The position numbers were made by a program, and so were the translations under genes. Below, one piece after another: positions 26,801 through 34,760 of a stretch of DNA of 35,536 bases (positions within the stretch are counted from its first letter, which is position 1; every line of letters begins with the position of its first letter). The stretch is from Rhizobiaceae bacterium (GTDB taxonomy: Bacteria > Pseudomonadota > Alphaproteobacteria > Rhizobiales > Rhizobiaceae). The notes under the pieces are model-generated. The model saw nothing but the letters and a program-made list of their open reading frames with translations, did not search any database and had not been told where the DNA came from. The DNA lies in contig JAESUH010000162.1 in assembly GCA_016763155.1 (NCBI GenBank), positions 1-35,536 of the forward strand, given 5' to 3'.

Positions 26801-27180
26801 TTTTGCGCATATTCAGGACTTAACCAAACATCTCCTCGTGCATTGTCATCAGAATAACTCGGCACCGCCCCCTTCACATTGGACGGCAACTTCATATAAC
26901 CAAATGTAATATTCCCAACAGATGTTGCGGTTTGCTGAACCTCCTGAAAAACCAATCCTGTCAGGGCAGATATCTCGGCAAAAATGGCCAAAACGGAAGT
27001 TTTTTGAGGTGACGAAAACTCTTCATCCAAATACCTCCCCCCATTAAAGAAAATATTATTGAGTGCTCCATAATACGTTGGGAGCTCTGTCAGAAATGAA
27101 TATGTGATTACTCCACCAGTCCATTTTGCGCCGGACTGCAACTCTTTAATATCTCTTGCATTCTCAATTGAACTAACCAT
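23824..27180 (-). CDS. RTX serralysin-like M10 metalloprotease (type I secreted)
   Basis: 1118 residues; start supported by AGGAG 8 bases upstream. There is no Sec signal, as usual for type I secretion substrates. The zinc site is H137-E138-xx-H141-xx-G-xx-H147 (HEILHSLGVKHP). The Met-turn position reads TVASY, with Ala171 where serralysins have Met, while Tyr173 is kept. The peptidase domain ends with a QLYDVAVLQHMYG motif. RTX blocks appear at about 285-375 and 630-1060 (GGAGSDSLQGGDGDDR and similar), separated by about 230 residues without calcium repeats. Four 92-residue units repeat in tandem. The C-terminus (DFATQLDSSDFLFV) fits a type I secretion signal. No ABC exporter genes are in the window. 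Confidence 0.9.
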   Translation of the reverse strand: MVSSIENARDIKELQSGAKWTGGVITYSFLTELPTYYGALNNIFFNGGRYLDEEFSSPQKTSVLAIFAEISALTGLVFQEVQQTATSVGNITFGYMKLPSNVKGAVPSYSDDNARGDVWLSPEYAQNSSDARDVLFHEILHSLGVKHPVSQLASDPGPFFNVDPTEKYTVASYKSHPDSWTADGYQLYDVAVLQHMYGVNTTTNTGPDTYGLNTLSPVLTSIWDAGGNDTLSAEGGSRSATIDLRQGYFSTITNAVSGYDNVSITFGTEIENAKGSDFDDIIVGNSLSNLLEGGIGDDHIYADEKLALDSADADFLSTPGKYNLEDQNNTSSAVDILRGGAGNDELYGGEAGTSYLVGGDGNDQYYGGAGKDYFIIDPDEGGVEIIYNADSNDVIAYHVSNIDLQLANQAWSEWSVGVRGYGGVSLATGLSSEVATNLAFQLGGGYESGVNVWHAPIWWDNTNSTSDPYLSSHLSMFNEWHQRVDDSGGEYGPFHEMNFPLHAQYMYANTTNFYNAVSGTDYFDGISLTEDDLVIRIYQEGSLANNPRDIEWIVIKDFENGDGGITLNTNYGSANQYWNNGEYINIPTDLSAGSTATPHTPDSDSNDLSGTHSPDLVSNVIAGTENSDTLFGTPDGDLIEGFQGDDVLQGGAGSDVIIGGGGADSLQGGDGNDWIIIDEFDTWYSGDAGVDTVEYLGTADIQYALAQGEFENAYLGLGNDTIWGGSADNTISGGGGDDFLFGYGGNDILVGGAGSDSLQGGDGDDRIVIDEFDSWYAGGAGIDTVVYLGGAGIQYALAQGDFEHAEFGFGNDTIWGTSGVNSINGGAGDDSLFGYAGNDILVGGAGSDSLQGGDGDDRIVIDEFDSWYSGGAGIDTVVYLGGADIQYALAQGDFEHAEFGSGNDTIWGTSGVNNINGGAGDDELLGYGGNDVLVGGAGSDSLQGGDGDDRIVIDEFDSWYAGNAGIDTVVYTGGADMQYALAQGDFEHAEFGSGNDTIWGNASNNIIDGGAGSDGLFGYGGADTLIGGVGDDYMYGGVGADVFVFSDNTGNDIIHDFEDSIDHIDLANVTSINSFSDVLAAATQVGGNVIIDLGSGSTLELEQFDFATQLDSSDFLFV
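24078..25182 (-). repeat. Four tandem 276-bp repeats inside the RTX protease gene
   Basis: The marker GGAGACTGTCTGAACCGGC starts at 24354, 24630 and 24906, exactly 276 bases apart. A diverged copy of the same position lies at 25182. Each unit codes for 92 residues combining RTX nonapeptides with a non-RTX block (IVIDEFDSWYAGGAGIDT, then YALAQGDFEHAEFG). The first three copies on the plus strand are nearly identical in DNA and the fourth is older. The outer borders are approximate. Confidence 0.85.
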
Positions 27181-27198
27181 AGGACAACTCCTAATTTG

Positions 27199-27750
27199 CT
27201 AGTCGAAAGGCTTAAGCGTCTTGATTGGCTGCACAACCCCTTCATAAAGATAGGGAATTAGTTTTCGAAAAATTCTCGCACCAACATTATTATCAGCAAG
27301 AGAAACATGAAAACCAATTAATCTTAAGCCACCCCATGTATCCGATTTGAATTTTTCACCGTGTTTACGCAGCCTGAAAAACCTTAACTGAGCGGCTACA
27401 AAAATTTTATTTTCCAATTCGCAACAAATAAGAACCTCCAGACTAACCTCAAGAGGACCACGAGACAGATACTTACTGAGATCTGGAATATCCCGACTCT
27501 CAACCAATTCGACTGTTTCAAGATTTCTTTTTATATATTCTGCTAATAAATCTTTTAATTCTGGTTTGATTTTTACAAGTTCATCTGTATTTTTGCCATA
27601 CTCTACATTAACAGACAGGTAAATTGTATCTATATATCTAAATATACCATTTAACGACATTGAAAACGAGCTATTTACATTAAAAAATATGGAAATTAAA
27701 AATACTACAGAAAATATTACTCTAGTAATTATTTTAAAGTTTATTAGCAT
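27199..27750 (-). CDS. Small exported protein of unknown function, AT-rich
   Basis: 183 residues with an N-terminal signal peptide or anchor (MLINFKIITRVIFSVVFLIS, then SSFS). I do not recognise a family. The mature part has a charged helix (VKIKPELKDLLAEYIKRNLE), a Cys-Cys pair in VLICCELENKIFV and basic RFFRLRKHGEKFK. Its stop is 18 bases before the start of the RTX protease, so the two are probably co-transcribed. Base composition is markedly richer in A and T than its neighbours, including the 250 bases upstream, suggesting transfer or relaxed selection. It could be a periplasmic partner or inhibitor of the protease, but it does not look like the known Inh lipocalin-like inhibitors. Confidence 0.7.
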   Translation of the reverse strand: MLINFKIITRVIFSVVFLISIFFNVNSSFSMSLNGIFRYIDTIYLSVNVEYGKNTDELVKIKPELKDLLAEYIKRNLETVELVESRDIPDLSKYLSRGPLEVSLEVLICCELENKIFVAAQLRFFRLRKHGEKFKSDTWGGLRLIGFHVSLADNNVGARIFRKLIPYLYEGVVQPIKTLKPFD

Positions 27751-28001
27751 AACTATTTATTAAACTAATATTTAAATAAATTCAAATTGAATTACTCAAA
27801 TTATCCTATTTTTACGAAAAGCTTTAGTACACGCTTGAAATATAACTAAAAAATCTTACTCAACGCCCCTGAGTTAATGCAAAACTACCCATTACTTCGA
27901 TGTACAATTAAAGTAATTCTCGTTTTTGTCATTCAAAACCCCGCACCAGAATCATTACTGCACTTACTACAGGTCAGGACACCCGTTTGAAACGGGGCCC
28001 G

Positions 28002-29354
28002 CTACTTTTCCAAGAAAGGCAGTGTTTTTTCTGCACTCATTGCTTTGCCGTAAAAATATCCCTGGCCTGATTGGCAGCCCAGTCCACTTAGAACTTCAAC
28101 CTGATTGGGGTTCTCGATACCCTCTGCAACAACATTCAAATTCAGGCCAGAACACATATCGATGATTGCCTTGACGATGTGTACGGATGAATTCTCATAT
28201 TCGATTGAGGCGATGAATGAACGGTCAATCTTCAGTTTGTCGAACTCAAAATTGCGCAAACGCCCAAGACTTGATTGGCCGACACCGAAATCATCCAGTG
28301 AAATACCAATGCCTTCTGCACGCAATTGAGTAACAATTTTATCGGCTGTTTTTGGATCGCGAATGATCGCAGTTTCTGTAATTTCCAATTCCAGGCGGTT
28401 CGGCGGCAACCCCACTTTTCTGATAACTTTTAGAATATAATCCCCGGTCAAAGGATCCAAAAGTTCCATCGGAGACAAATTGAAAGATAGAAATATATCT
28501 TCGGGCCATTGCAACGCTGTTGTTGCAGCTTGAGTGAGCAGGGATTCGCTCAGGGACGCGACAAAGCCCCTCTCTTCGGCAATCGGTACAAATATGTCTG
28601 GCCCTATGGGGCCAAGCTCAGGATCGCTCCACCTGGCAAGTGCTTCGAAACCAACGACTTTGCTATCGCTAATATTGACGATGGGTTGAAAATGCGGGTT
28701 CACCTCACCAGCGACAATTGCTTGGCGAAGCGCCTGCTCAATTTGAGTTACCCGTTTCATTTCCTTTTCGACTGCCGTGGAATAAATGGTGACCTGGGAA
28801 CGGCCATTTTTCTTGGATCGATAAAGAGCCGTGTCTGCGCTGTTCATCAAAAGGGGAAAATCATCTCCCCCAAATGGGTGAATGGCAAAGCCAAGAGAAC
28901 CGGATAATTGGACTATTCTGTCGCCAAGATCAAAAGGTGCAGACACCAAATCTCTAATGGCTTCACCTATCATCATCGCACTACGGTCGTTGAAAACCAT
29001 TGGCAATACGAAGGCAAATTCGTCTCCGCCGAGCCTGGCTGCAAGTGCGCCCTCTGGCATACAAGAATTCAGCCTGCGAGCAATCTGTTTAAGAATGTTG
29101 TCTCCGGCAGCATGGCCAAAAAGATCATTGATTGGTTTGAACCCATCAAGATCAAGAATTCCAACACTAAAGGGGGCTGGGTCATCTGCTCGATCAAGGA
29201 TCAGCGCATTGATGACATCTTCAAGTCGTCGCCTATTCGCCATTCCTGTCAAGGAATCCGTATAGGCAAGCTCTGCCATACTCGGCACGTTGCTTAATGA
29301 CGATTCTTGCAAATCGTCACCACTCTCGACTTTGGCTTTAGCGCGCTCACTCAC
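28002..29354 (-). CDS. Cytoplasmic GGDEF-EAL cyclic-di-GMP protein
   Basis: 450 residues starting at a GTG (29354) with GGAGAG 5 bases upstream. The GGDEF domain (about 28-190) has an intact active-site loop G109-G110-D-E-F113. The inhibitory RxxD site expected five residues before it is missing (Pro and Ala instead). The EAL domain (about 205-445) keeps E237-A-L, FNLSP, ELEITETA, DDFGVGQSSL, KIDRSF and AEGIEN, so both synthesis and breakdown of c-di-GMP are possible. There is no membrane helix and no recognised sensor domain, only a ~27-residue tail. It lies 127 bases downstream of the hybrid kinase in the same direction, so a signalling link is likely. Confidence 0.92.
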   Translation of the reverse strand: MSERAKAKVESGDDLQESSLSNVPSMAELAYTDSLTGMANRRRLEDVINALILDRADDPAPFSVGILDLDGFKPINDLFGHAAGDNILKQIARRLNSCMPEGALAARLGGDEFAFVLPMVFNDRSAMMIGEAIRDLVSAPFDLGDRIVQLSGSLGFAIHPFGGDDFPLLMNSADTALYRSKKNGRSQVTIYSTAVEKEMKRVTQIEQALRQAIVAGEVNPHFQPIVNISDSKVVGFEALARWSDPELGPIGPDIFVPIAEERGFVASLSESLLTQAATTALQWPEDIFLSFNLSPMELLDPLTGDYILKVIRKVGLPPNRLELEITETAIIRDPKTADKIVTQLRAEGIGISLDDFGVGQSSLGRLRNFEFDKLKIDRSFIASIEYENSSVHIVKAIIDMCSGLNLNVVAEGIENPNQVEVLSGLGCQSGQGYFYGKAMSAEKTLPFLEK

Positions 29355-29400
29355 ACTAACTCTCCAACTGCCTAAAAAGACAGGGTTCTATTTTTTCAAG

Positions 29401-29459
29401 CTAACATGGCAACTTCTCATCCCCCCTTGCTACCTCATGGTGAGAAAGTTGTGTGTTAG
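29401..29459. repeat. Long imperfect inverted repeat between the hybrid kinase and GGDEF-EAL genes
   Basis: CTAACA (29401-29406) pairs with TGTTAG (29454-29459). After a small internal loop, CAACTTCTCA (29410-29419) pairs with TGAGAAAGTTG (29441-29451) with one bulged base. The apex holds a C-rich run. It lies just after the kinase stop at 29482 on the minus strand. No T-run follows, so it may be an RNA stability or attenuation hairpin. Confidence 0.5.
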
Positions 29460-29481
29460 TGGTCTGATTATCAAACCCGTA

Positions 29482-32400
29482 TCAAGCTAGGCCCACCTTC
29501 TCACCCTCGCCTCCGGGTGACCAATATTGAACCTTTTCTACCAACATATCCGGGCTAATGGGTTTGGACATATAATCATCCATACCCGCCGCAATGCATT
29601 TATCCCGATCATCCTTCAACGCATGGGCCGTCACAGCGACGATCACAGGTCGATAATTATCGTCTTCAGGTAATTCTTTGCACAGTCTGCGAATTTCTTC
29701 TGTTGCCTCATGGCCATTCATTACCGGCATTGAGATATCCATCAAAATTATTTTCGGGCGCGATCTGAACGCTTCCTCAACCGCTAATTTGCCGTTTTCG
29801 ACGATCTTGAAATTGTAATCCTGATATTCGAGTATTTGGGTGAATACCATTTGATTAACTTCATTATCTTCCGCCACCAGAATGAACAGTTCGCTTCCAG
29901 AATCTGCAACAATTTCTGAAATGTCTACCTGCTCTGGTCCATCAGATATCGGAGTTTCAGAAGTTTCTGTTACTGCTTCGTTCTGATTACTCGGTTTTGC
30001 GATAGTGGGGGAGCCAAGCGGCGGTTCTGATGGCCGCTCGAAATTGCTATTACTTGCTTCTCGGCTTCCGCCTTCTGTAACCGGGGTAGCATTTTTACCA
30101 GCCATCCGATTGCGCAATATATCAACAATCGCATCGTATAATTGCGAAGCTCTCGCTGGCTTGGTCAAATGCGCATCAATGTTTTGCGCCTTGAACTCAT
30201 TGCTATCACTAATACCATCTGCCGAGGTCAGCATCACAATTGGGATATGCCGTAACAGTTCATCAGTGCGGATTACCTGAGCCACTTCCACACCGTTCAT
30301 ATCCGGCATTTGATAGTCGAGTACCACAGCGTCGAAAGGCTCCTTCGCTCGCACAGCACCGCGAAGCATTGCCAGCCCTTCCAACCCTGAGGAAGCAGAA
30401 TGGCCATCTATTTCCCAAGTCTCAAACTGCTCCAACAGAATTGACCGATTTACTGAATTATCGTCAATTGCCAAAATGCGCGAACCGGCAATATCTATTT
30501 TTAAGGAATTGCCCGGTTTGGCATTTTCGTCAATTGGTAGCTTGGCACTGAACCAGAAGGTTGAACCTTCGCCAAATACACTCTCACAACCAATTTCTCC
30601 GCCCATAAGATTAACCAGACGGGTGGTGATGGCCAGGCCCAGCCCGGTTCCTTCATGGCGCCTTGTGGAAGATGCATCTACTTGGGAGAATTTTTCAAAT
30701 ACGGAATCGATTTGTTTTTCAGGAATGCCGATGCCAGTGTCCTGGATGGTGCATTTAAGGCTCAGAACCCCGTCAATTACCTCACCGGAAACGTCAACCA
30801 AGACGTGTCCAACTTCAGTGAATTTCACTGCATTGCCAATTAGGTTGATCAGAATTTGCCGGAAGCGTCCGGCATCTCCCATTAATTTATCTGCAAGGCC
30901 AGGCTGAATTCGAACAATTAGCTCCAGCTCTTTCTCAGTCACCCCGGTTGATACCAGGGTCGCTACATCTTCAATCACCTTGGTGAGGTCAAATGGAGCA
31001 AAATCCAGCTCTAGTTTACCGGCTTCAATTTTTGAAAAATCCAGAATGTCATTAATGATGGTCAACAGTGCCGTCGAAGAACTGAGAATGACGTCGGTGA
31101 ACATTTTCTGTTTGGTGTCGAGTTTTGTTCTTCCGAGCAATTCAGCCATGCCCATCACACCGTTCATGGGTGTGCGAATTTCGTGAGACATATTGGCCAA
31201 AAATTCAGACTTTGAGCGATCAGCGGTTTCCGCCTGAAACTGAGCTTTTGTTAGTTCTTCTTCTCTATGTTTGTAATCAGTGATGTCGGCATAACTGAGA
31301 AGTCTTTGGCCGTTGGACAATACTGAACAAGAATATACCAGCACCTTTCCGTCAGCTCGGAAAAACTCCCGTGCTTCGACATTACCCTGTTGGATTTCAT
31401 CCAAGCGTGACTGGACATAATTTTCCCAATTGCCATCTTCAACATCGTAAATGTCTTTTTCGCGATTCACATCCATGAGCGATCGGAAATTCTCGCCCAG
31501 TTTGAAATCTTCTGACGAAGTACCCCAAATTTCATGGAAAGCATCGTTGATGATTAGGGTATTCAACTCTTTGTCGACCAAAACCAGACCAACATCCATA
31601 TTGTTAATCGCAGCACTAAAGTCTGCCAACATGGCTTCAGAGTCAGATTTAGCCTGTTTGAGCGCCAACTCCCGCATTTTAAATTCTGTGACATCCGAGT
31701 ATTTTATCAGTCGCTGCCCTTCGGACAGAGCGGTGCAGGAATAAATCAGTATCTTCCCATCAGCGCGAACGAACTCTCTTCGCGTAATATCGCCCGATTT
31801 GATTTCTTCCAGACGCTGCTGAACATAGTCATCCCAATTTTCGTCCATGACATCGTAAATGCCAGTTTTGCGATTGACGTCGATTAATGAACGAAAGGAT
31901 TGGCCTACATAGAAATCGTCTGGATCTGTTCCCCAAATTTGGTGGAACGCGTTGTTAATCAACACAATATTTAAATCAGAATCGGTCAAGACCAGACCGG
32001 CATCCATATTGTCTAGCGCTGCGCGGAAATCACTCAAGGCATGCTCGGATTTGCTCCGCGCCGAGTCGGCTTCCGCCTCATTGGCCACATTATTCTCAAA
32101 GCCAGTTGAAGGAACTGGGTTCAGATCAGTGTCGTTGGTAACATCCGATAATAGGGAAACGACATATCCGCGTTCGGCTATCCGATGGTTTATTTTGTAA
32201 ACATTGCCTGAGGCGCTGGTTTGAATTGTTTCCGTCAGATCACCGGCACTTAATTTCTGTAAACGGGTATCGGCGAGTGCTTCAGGCGAGCCTTCGCCAA
32301 AGTCACCGCGCTCCGCCATCATCAAATACAAATCGAGCGCAGGGCAACCAAAATTGATTTCCGAGGGAATTCCCAGCAACTTTTTATAAGCGCTATTGAA

Positions 32401-32529
32401 ATACTCAAGCCGAAGGCCTGGCGAAATTATTGAGACACCAACCTCCAGACAACCGAAAGCCTTTTCCCAGCCGCTGAATTGAAAAAACGGCGTAGTTTTT
32501 TGCTTCGATAGATCTATTTGTGCGGTCAC
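29482..32529 (-). CDS. Hybrid histidine kinase: three PAS, HisKA-HATPase, two receiver domains
   Basis: 1015 residues starting at a GTG (32529) with AGGGA 6 bases upstream. The order is: PAS-like (about 20-130), two similar PAS domains (about 165-282 and 300-420), HisKA with the phospho-acceptor H449 (MSHEIRTPMNG), HATPase with N box INLIGNAVKF, DTGIGIP and GTGLGLAITTRL, then a receiver with D738 (LDYQMPDMNG) and a second receiver with D931 (MDISMPVMNG). A ~65-residue Ser/Glu/Pro-rich linker joins the receivers. No membrane helix or HPt domain is seen, so a separate phosphotransfer protein is needed. It is a soluble sensor, perhaps of redox or a cytosolic ligand, and likely acts with the c-di-GMP gene downstream. 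Confidence 0.93.
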   Translation of the reverse strand: MTAQIDLSKQKTTPFFQFSGWEKAFGCLEVGVSIISPGLRLEYFNSAYKKLLGIPSEINFGCPALDLYLMMAERGDFGEGSPEALADTRLQKLSAGDLTETIQTSASGNVYKINHRIAERGYVVSLLSDVTNDTDLNPVPSTGFENNVANEAEADSARSKSEHALSDFRAALDNMDAGLVLTDSDLNIVLINNAFHQIWGTDPDDFYVGQSFRSLIDVNRKTGIYDVMDENWDDYVQQRLEEIKSGDITRREFVRADGKILIYSCTALSEGQRLIKYSDVTEFKMRELALKQAKSDSEAMLADFSAAINNMDVGLVLVDKELNTLIINDAFHEIWGTSSEDFKLGENFRSLMDVNREKDIYDVEDGNWENYVQSRLDEIQQGNVEAREFFRADGKVLVYSCSVLSNGQRLLSYADITDYKHREEELTKAQFQAETADRSKSEFLANMSHEIRTPMNGVMGMAELLGRTKLDTKQKMFTDVILSSSTALLTIINDILDFSKIEAGKLELDFAPFDLTKVIEDVATLVSTGVTEKELELIVRIQPGLADKLMGDAGRFRQILINLIGNAVKFTEVGHVLVDVSGEVIDGVLSLKCTIQDTGIGIPEKQIDSVFEKFSQVDASSTRRHEGTGLGLAITTRLVNLMGGEIGCESVFGEGSTFWFSAKLPIDENAKPGNSLKIDIAGSRILAIDDNSVNRSILLEQFETWEIDGHSASSGLEGLAMLRGAVRAKEPFDAVVLDYQMPDMNGVEVAQVIRTDELLRHIPIVMLTSADGISDSNEFKAQNIDAHLTKPARASQLYDAIVDILRNRMAGKNATPVTEGGSREASNSNFERPSEPPLGSPTIAKPSNQNEAVTETSETPISDGPEQVDISEIVADSGSELFILVAEDNEVNQMVFTQILEYQDYNFKIVENGKLAVEEAFRSRPKIILMDISMPVMNGHEATEEIRRLCKELPEDDNYRPVIVAVTAHALKDDRDKCIAAGMDDYMSKPISPDMLVEKVQYWSPGGEGEKVGLA

Positions 32530-32800
32530 AATGTGTCCCTTAAATTATCGAAAGTATTAATAACAGTAAAAGAGTTAATTTTTTGCCACGTGATTTCTTT
32601 TGACGATATTGTGACAATCTCCCCATAACCGCAGGGATTTTAAAGAGTTTTCTGTGCTGCCAGGTGAATCTGGTTTTATATTTATTGCGGTATTTTACTA
32701 ACGCCTACACTTTGGGTATCCAAACGGACGGATTTATGCCATCGAGTGTTTAACTGACTATTCATGCAAGTAGAATCCCACACATGAAAACCACAAAGCG

Positions 32801-34045
32801 ATGACAGACGACAATCTGTCTAAAATGTCCGACATGCAATGGTATATGCTAAGGAGCAAAAATCCTGTCTATTTGGCCATTCATTTCCAGGAAAAAATAA
32901 GCAAGACTCAGTTTGTGGATTTTGCACGCTCGGTTCTTGCCGGAGCCCCCGGGCTTGCGGTAAAACACGATACTGCTACGGATACATTTGTTCCAATTGA
33001 TCCCGAAGAAATTATCAAAGAGTCAACTTACAGCGAAGTTAGCGATCTCTCTGCATCTTGGGGCGAATTCCTATCTGAGTTACCTGATTTTTTTGATCAC
33101 CCCAATCCGATTGCCTCCGCAATGCGATGCTATTATTTGCAACCAAAAAACGGCAGTCCTGAAAAGTGCGAAACCTTAATCATAACTTCTGCCATGCACG
33201 CAGTTGTTGAAGGTATGGATGCATCGAGAGTACTCCAGGGGAAACAGGTCCAGGAGTTTGAGGCTTCACAGCAAACGATAAAATCAGGTGTGCAGGAAGC
33301 ATTGTATTTGGTGGCTGGCGGCGTAATGGCCATCGGGCACCACGCGCTTGCACGTCTTACATTTGGTCCAAGAAGAAACCCGATAGTTCGCCATGTCAGG
33401 ATCGAAAGACGTGGCATCAAGGCAATGGCCCGAAAATTAGGCGTTAGCAGGAAAGCATTGTTGTTTTCTCTGGCTACCAACGGCTTGGAAAGCTCAAGCT
33501 CAAAGACTGGGTTTCTTGCAAAAATTCTACCCGTTTCGCTGGCCTACACTGTCTATCCAAATCAAATGGATGTTGGGGATGACAGAAGGATCAAGCTTCG
33601 AGTTCGCACTGCCTTGATGAGGCAAACCGGCGGGCTGGAGATTTTGGCTAAAAAGTTTAACGCGCTTTTCAAAAAGCAAATGGGTAAACCCTATTTCTTT
33701 CAGCGTCTGAACAACATGGCGATACGTGTCCATCGCCAGATTGAAAAGGTTTTGCCCGCCCTCTATGGCGATACATTGTTTAGGTATCTGACATTTTCAG
33801 TATGCTACACTTTACTACCCCCCATCGCTCTAACAGGAAAGCTTGCGGGATTACGCGGAGGCGAGATATTGTGCGGGTCAATCACAACGGGCACCGATGT
33901 ATTGAGTTTTTGCCCGAGCGGGGACGCTTTCATTATCTCCTTTGACATCGATTCAAAACAGCTGAGTAAAATTGACGATTGCGTTCAATATATCAATGCA
34001 CACGGGTTAGAAGCCAATCGCGTCCAGCTTGAACAATCATGGTAA
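32801..34045 (+). CDS. WS/DGAT-like (condensation-fold) acyltransferase homologue
   Basis: 414 residues, distantly like wax ester synthase/diacylglycerol acyltransferases. The family starts with a motif resembling MSxxDxxxxxxxxxxxP, here MSDMQWYMLRSKNPVY. The catalytic HHxxxDG appears as MHAVVEG (about residues 132-138), with one His lost and Asp replaced by Glu. The C-terminal part (ICGSITTGTDVLSFCPSGD) resembles the WES region. No clear Shine-Dalgarno precedes the ATG, and a six-codon ORF (ATG at 32784) ends in an ATGA overlap with it. The gap upstream (32530-32800) shows no other gene. It may be an acyltransferase of unusual specificity or inactive; the family call is tentative. Confidence 0.5.
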   Translation: MTDDNLSKMSDMQWYMLRSKNPVYLAIHFQEKISKTQFVDFARSVLAGAPGLAVKHDTATDTFVPIDPEEIIKESTYSEVSDLSASWGEFLSELPDFFDHPNPIASAMRCYYLQPKNGSPEKCETLIITSAMHAVVEGMDASRVLQGKQVQEFEASQQTIKSGVQEALYLVAGGVMAIGHHALARLTFGPRRNPIVRHVRIERRGIKAMARKLGVSRKALLFSLATNGLESSSSKTGFLAKILPVSLAYTVYPNQMDVGDDRRIKLRVRTALMRQTGGLEILAKKFNALFKKQMGKPYFFQRLNNMAIRVHRQIEKVLPALYGDTLFRYLTFSVCYTLLPPIALTGKLAGLRGGEILCGSITTGTDVLSFCPSGDAFIISFDIDSKQLSKIDDCVQYINAHGLEANRVQLEQSW

Positions 34046-34117
34046 GTTAAGGCAACAATCCTCGGAATAAGTGCCAGACGAATTCCTATGAAGGGTAACG
34101 GTGTGCGCCCCTTTACC

Positions 34118-34312
34118 TTACTTTTCTTCTTTCTTTCCAGTCAGGGCATCTTTCACGGCCTTAACGTCGTCTTTGTTGACCAGGTCGCGCTCGGCATTAT
34201 AAATATCATTCATCAAAAATTCTGCTGGCAAATCCTTGCCGCTTTTCCAAGTCGCTTTTTTGGTGCCGTATCTTAGAATTCCAAGCTTTGCTAGTAGGTC
34301 CAGAAATTTCAT
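34118..34312 (-). CDS. Small conserved-looking cytoplasmic protein, 64 residues
   Basis: The ORF begins MKFLDLLAKLGILRYGTKKA and ends with a lysine/glutamate-rich tail; it has no membrane segment. A textbook Shine-Dalgarno (AGGAGG) lies 6 bases before the ATG, which is strong support for translation. The type is familiar from small hypothetical proteins of alphaproteobacteria, but no function is known to me. It is convergent with the acyltransferase-like gene and alone in its orientation here. Confidence 0.7.
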   Translation of the reverse strand: MKFLDLLAKLGILRYGTKKATWKSGKDLPAEFLMNDIYNAERDLVNKDDVKAVKDALTGKKEEK

Positions 34313-34473
34313 TTCGTGCCTCCTTTTGGACTTGGTTTAATGAACAATATATAAAGTGATTAGCACCCGGTTCATGCTCAATACCCAAGCCGTAATTCGA
34401 GATTTGTCCATTTGGCCATCTCCAACTCTTGGTATCACTTCAATGATATTGGGCGTCGTAAGGCGCTTGAGCA

Positions 34474-34487
34474 TTGACTCAAATCAA
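34474..34487 (+). promoter_or_regulatory. FNR/FixK-type binding site
   Basis: TTGACTCAAATCAA matches TTGAC-N4-ATCAA, and the longer CATTGACTCAAATCAATG has perfect 6-base outer arms. If bound at -41.5, transcription would start near 34522, with a TAAGAT -10-like element at 34509-34514. This would drive the tiny ORFs and the Gly/Tyr-rich secreted protein downstream. A TTG-initiated reading frame that starts on the first base of this box is therefore unlikely to be translated from there. Confidence 0.6.
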
Positions 34488-34576
34488 TGGCAGGGAGAAT
34501 GTAAGCAATAAGATAGAAGAGCAAAACCTCATTTTAGAACAAGGCAGTAGATTCAACCTTGGGCGAGGTGCCAAAT

Positions 34577-34681
34577 ATGAAACTGTTCTTCACAAGTGTC
34601 TTTATGATTGTGATGCTTTCGCTTTTCCCGACAAGGTTTCCTCAGGAGGCCTATCATGCTGGCAACAAAAACTATCAGTGA
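34577..34681 (+). CDS. Tiny ORF with signal-like N-terminus, 34 residues
   Basis: The ATG has GAGGTG about 7 bases upstream and the product begins MKLFFTSVFMIVMLSLFP, a hydrophobic signal-like stretch, then a short polar tail ending GNKNYQ. It is the first start downstream of the promoter predicted from the FNR-type box. No family is recognised; it may be a small membrane or leader peptide, or a truncated gene. Confidence 0.35.
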   Translation: MKLFFTSVFMIVMLSLFPTRFPQEAYHAGNKNYQ

Positions 34682-34760
34682 AGCCCTTGGAAAAAATTTG
34701 TTGTGTGCACAATGGCACGTTGGCAAGTGCACTTGGTGGCTATCTCAACACCAACCATGA
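34656..34760 (+). CDS. Tiny ORF, 34 residues, overlapping the previous one
   Basis: The ATG is preceded by AGGAGG with a 5-base spacing, within the end of the previous ORF. The product starts MLATKTISEALGKNLLC and contains two Cys and four Trp. Only the ribosome site supports it; it may be chance or a remnant. Confidence 0.25.
   Translation: MLATKTISEALGKNLLCAQWHVGKCTWWLSQHQP

Noticed and set aside
27857-27875. Short dyad ACTCA/TGAGT in the AT-rich gap before the small exported protein
   Set aside because: Only five paired bases with a seven-base loop; expected by chance.
34085-34117. AAGGG/CCCTT pairing between the acyltransferase-like gene and the small minus-strand gene as a terminator
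   Set aside because: The stem is five base pairs with a long loop, too weak to call.
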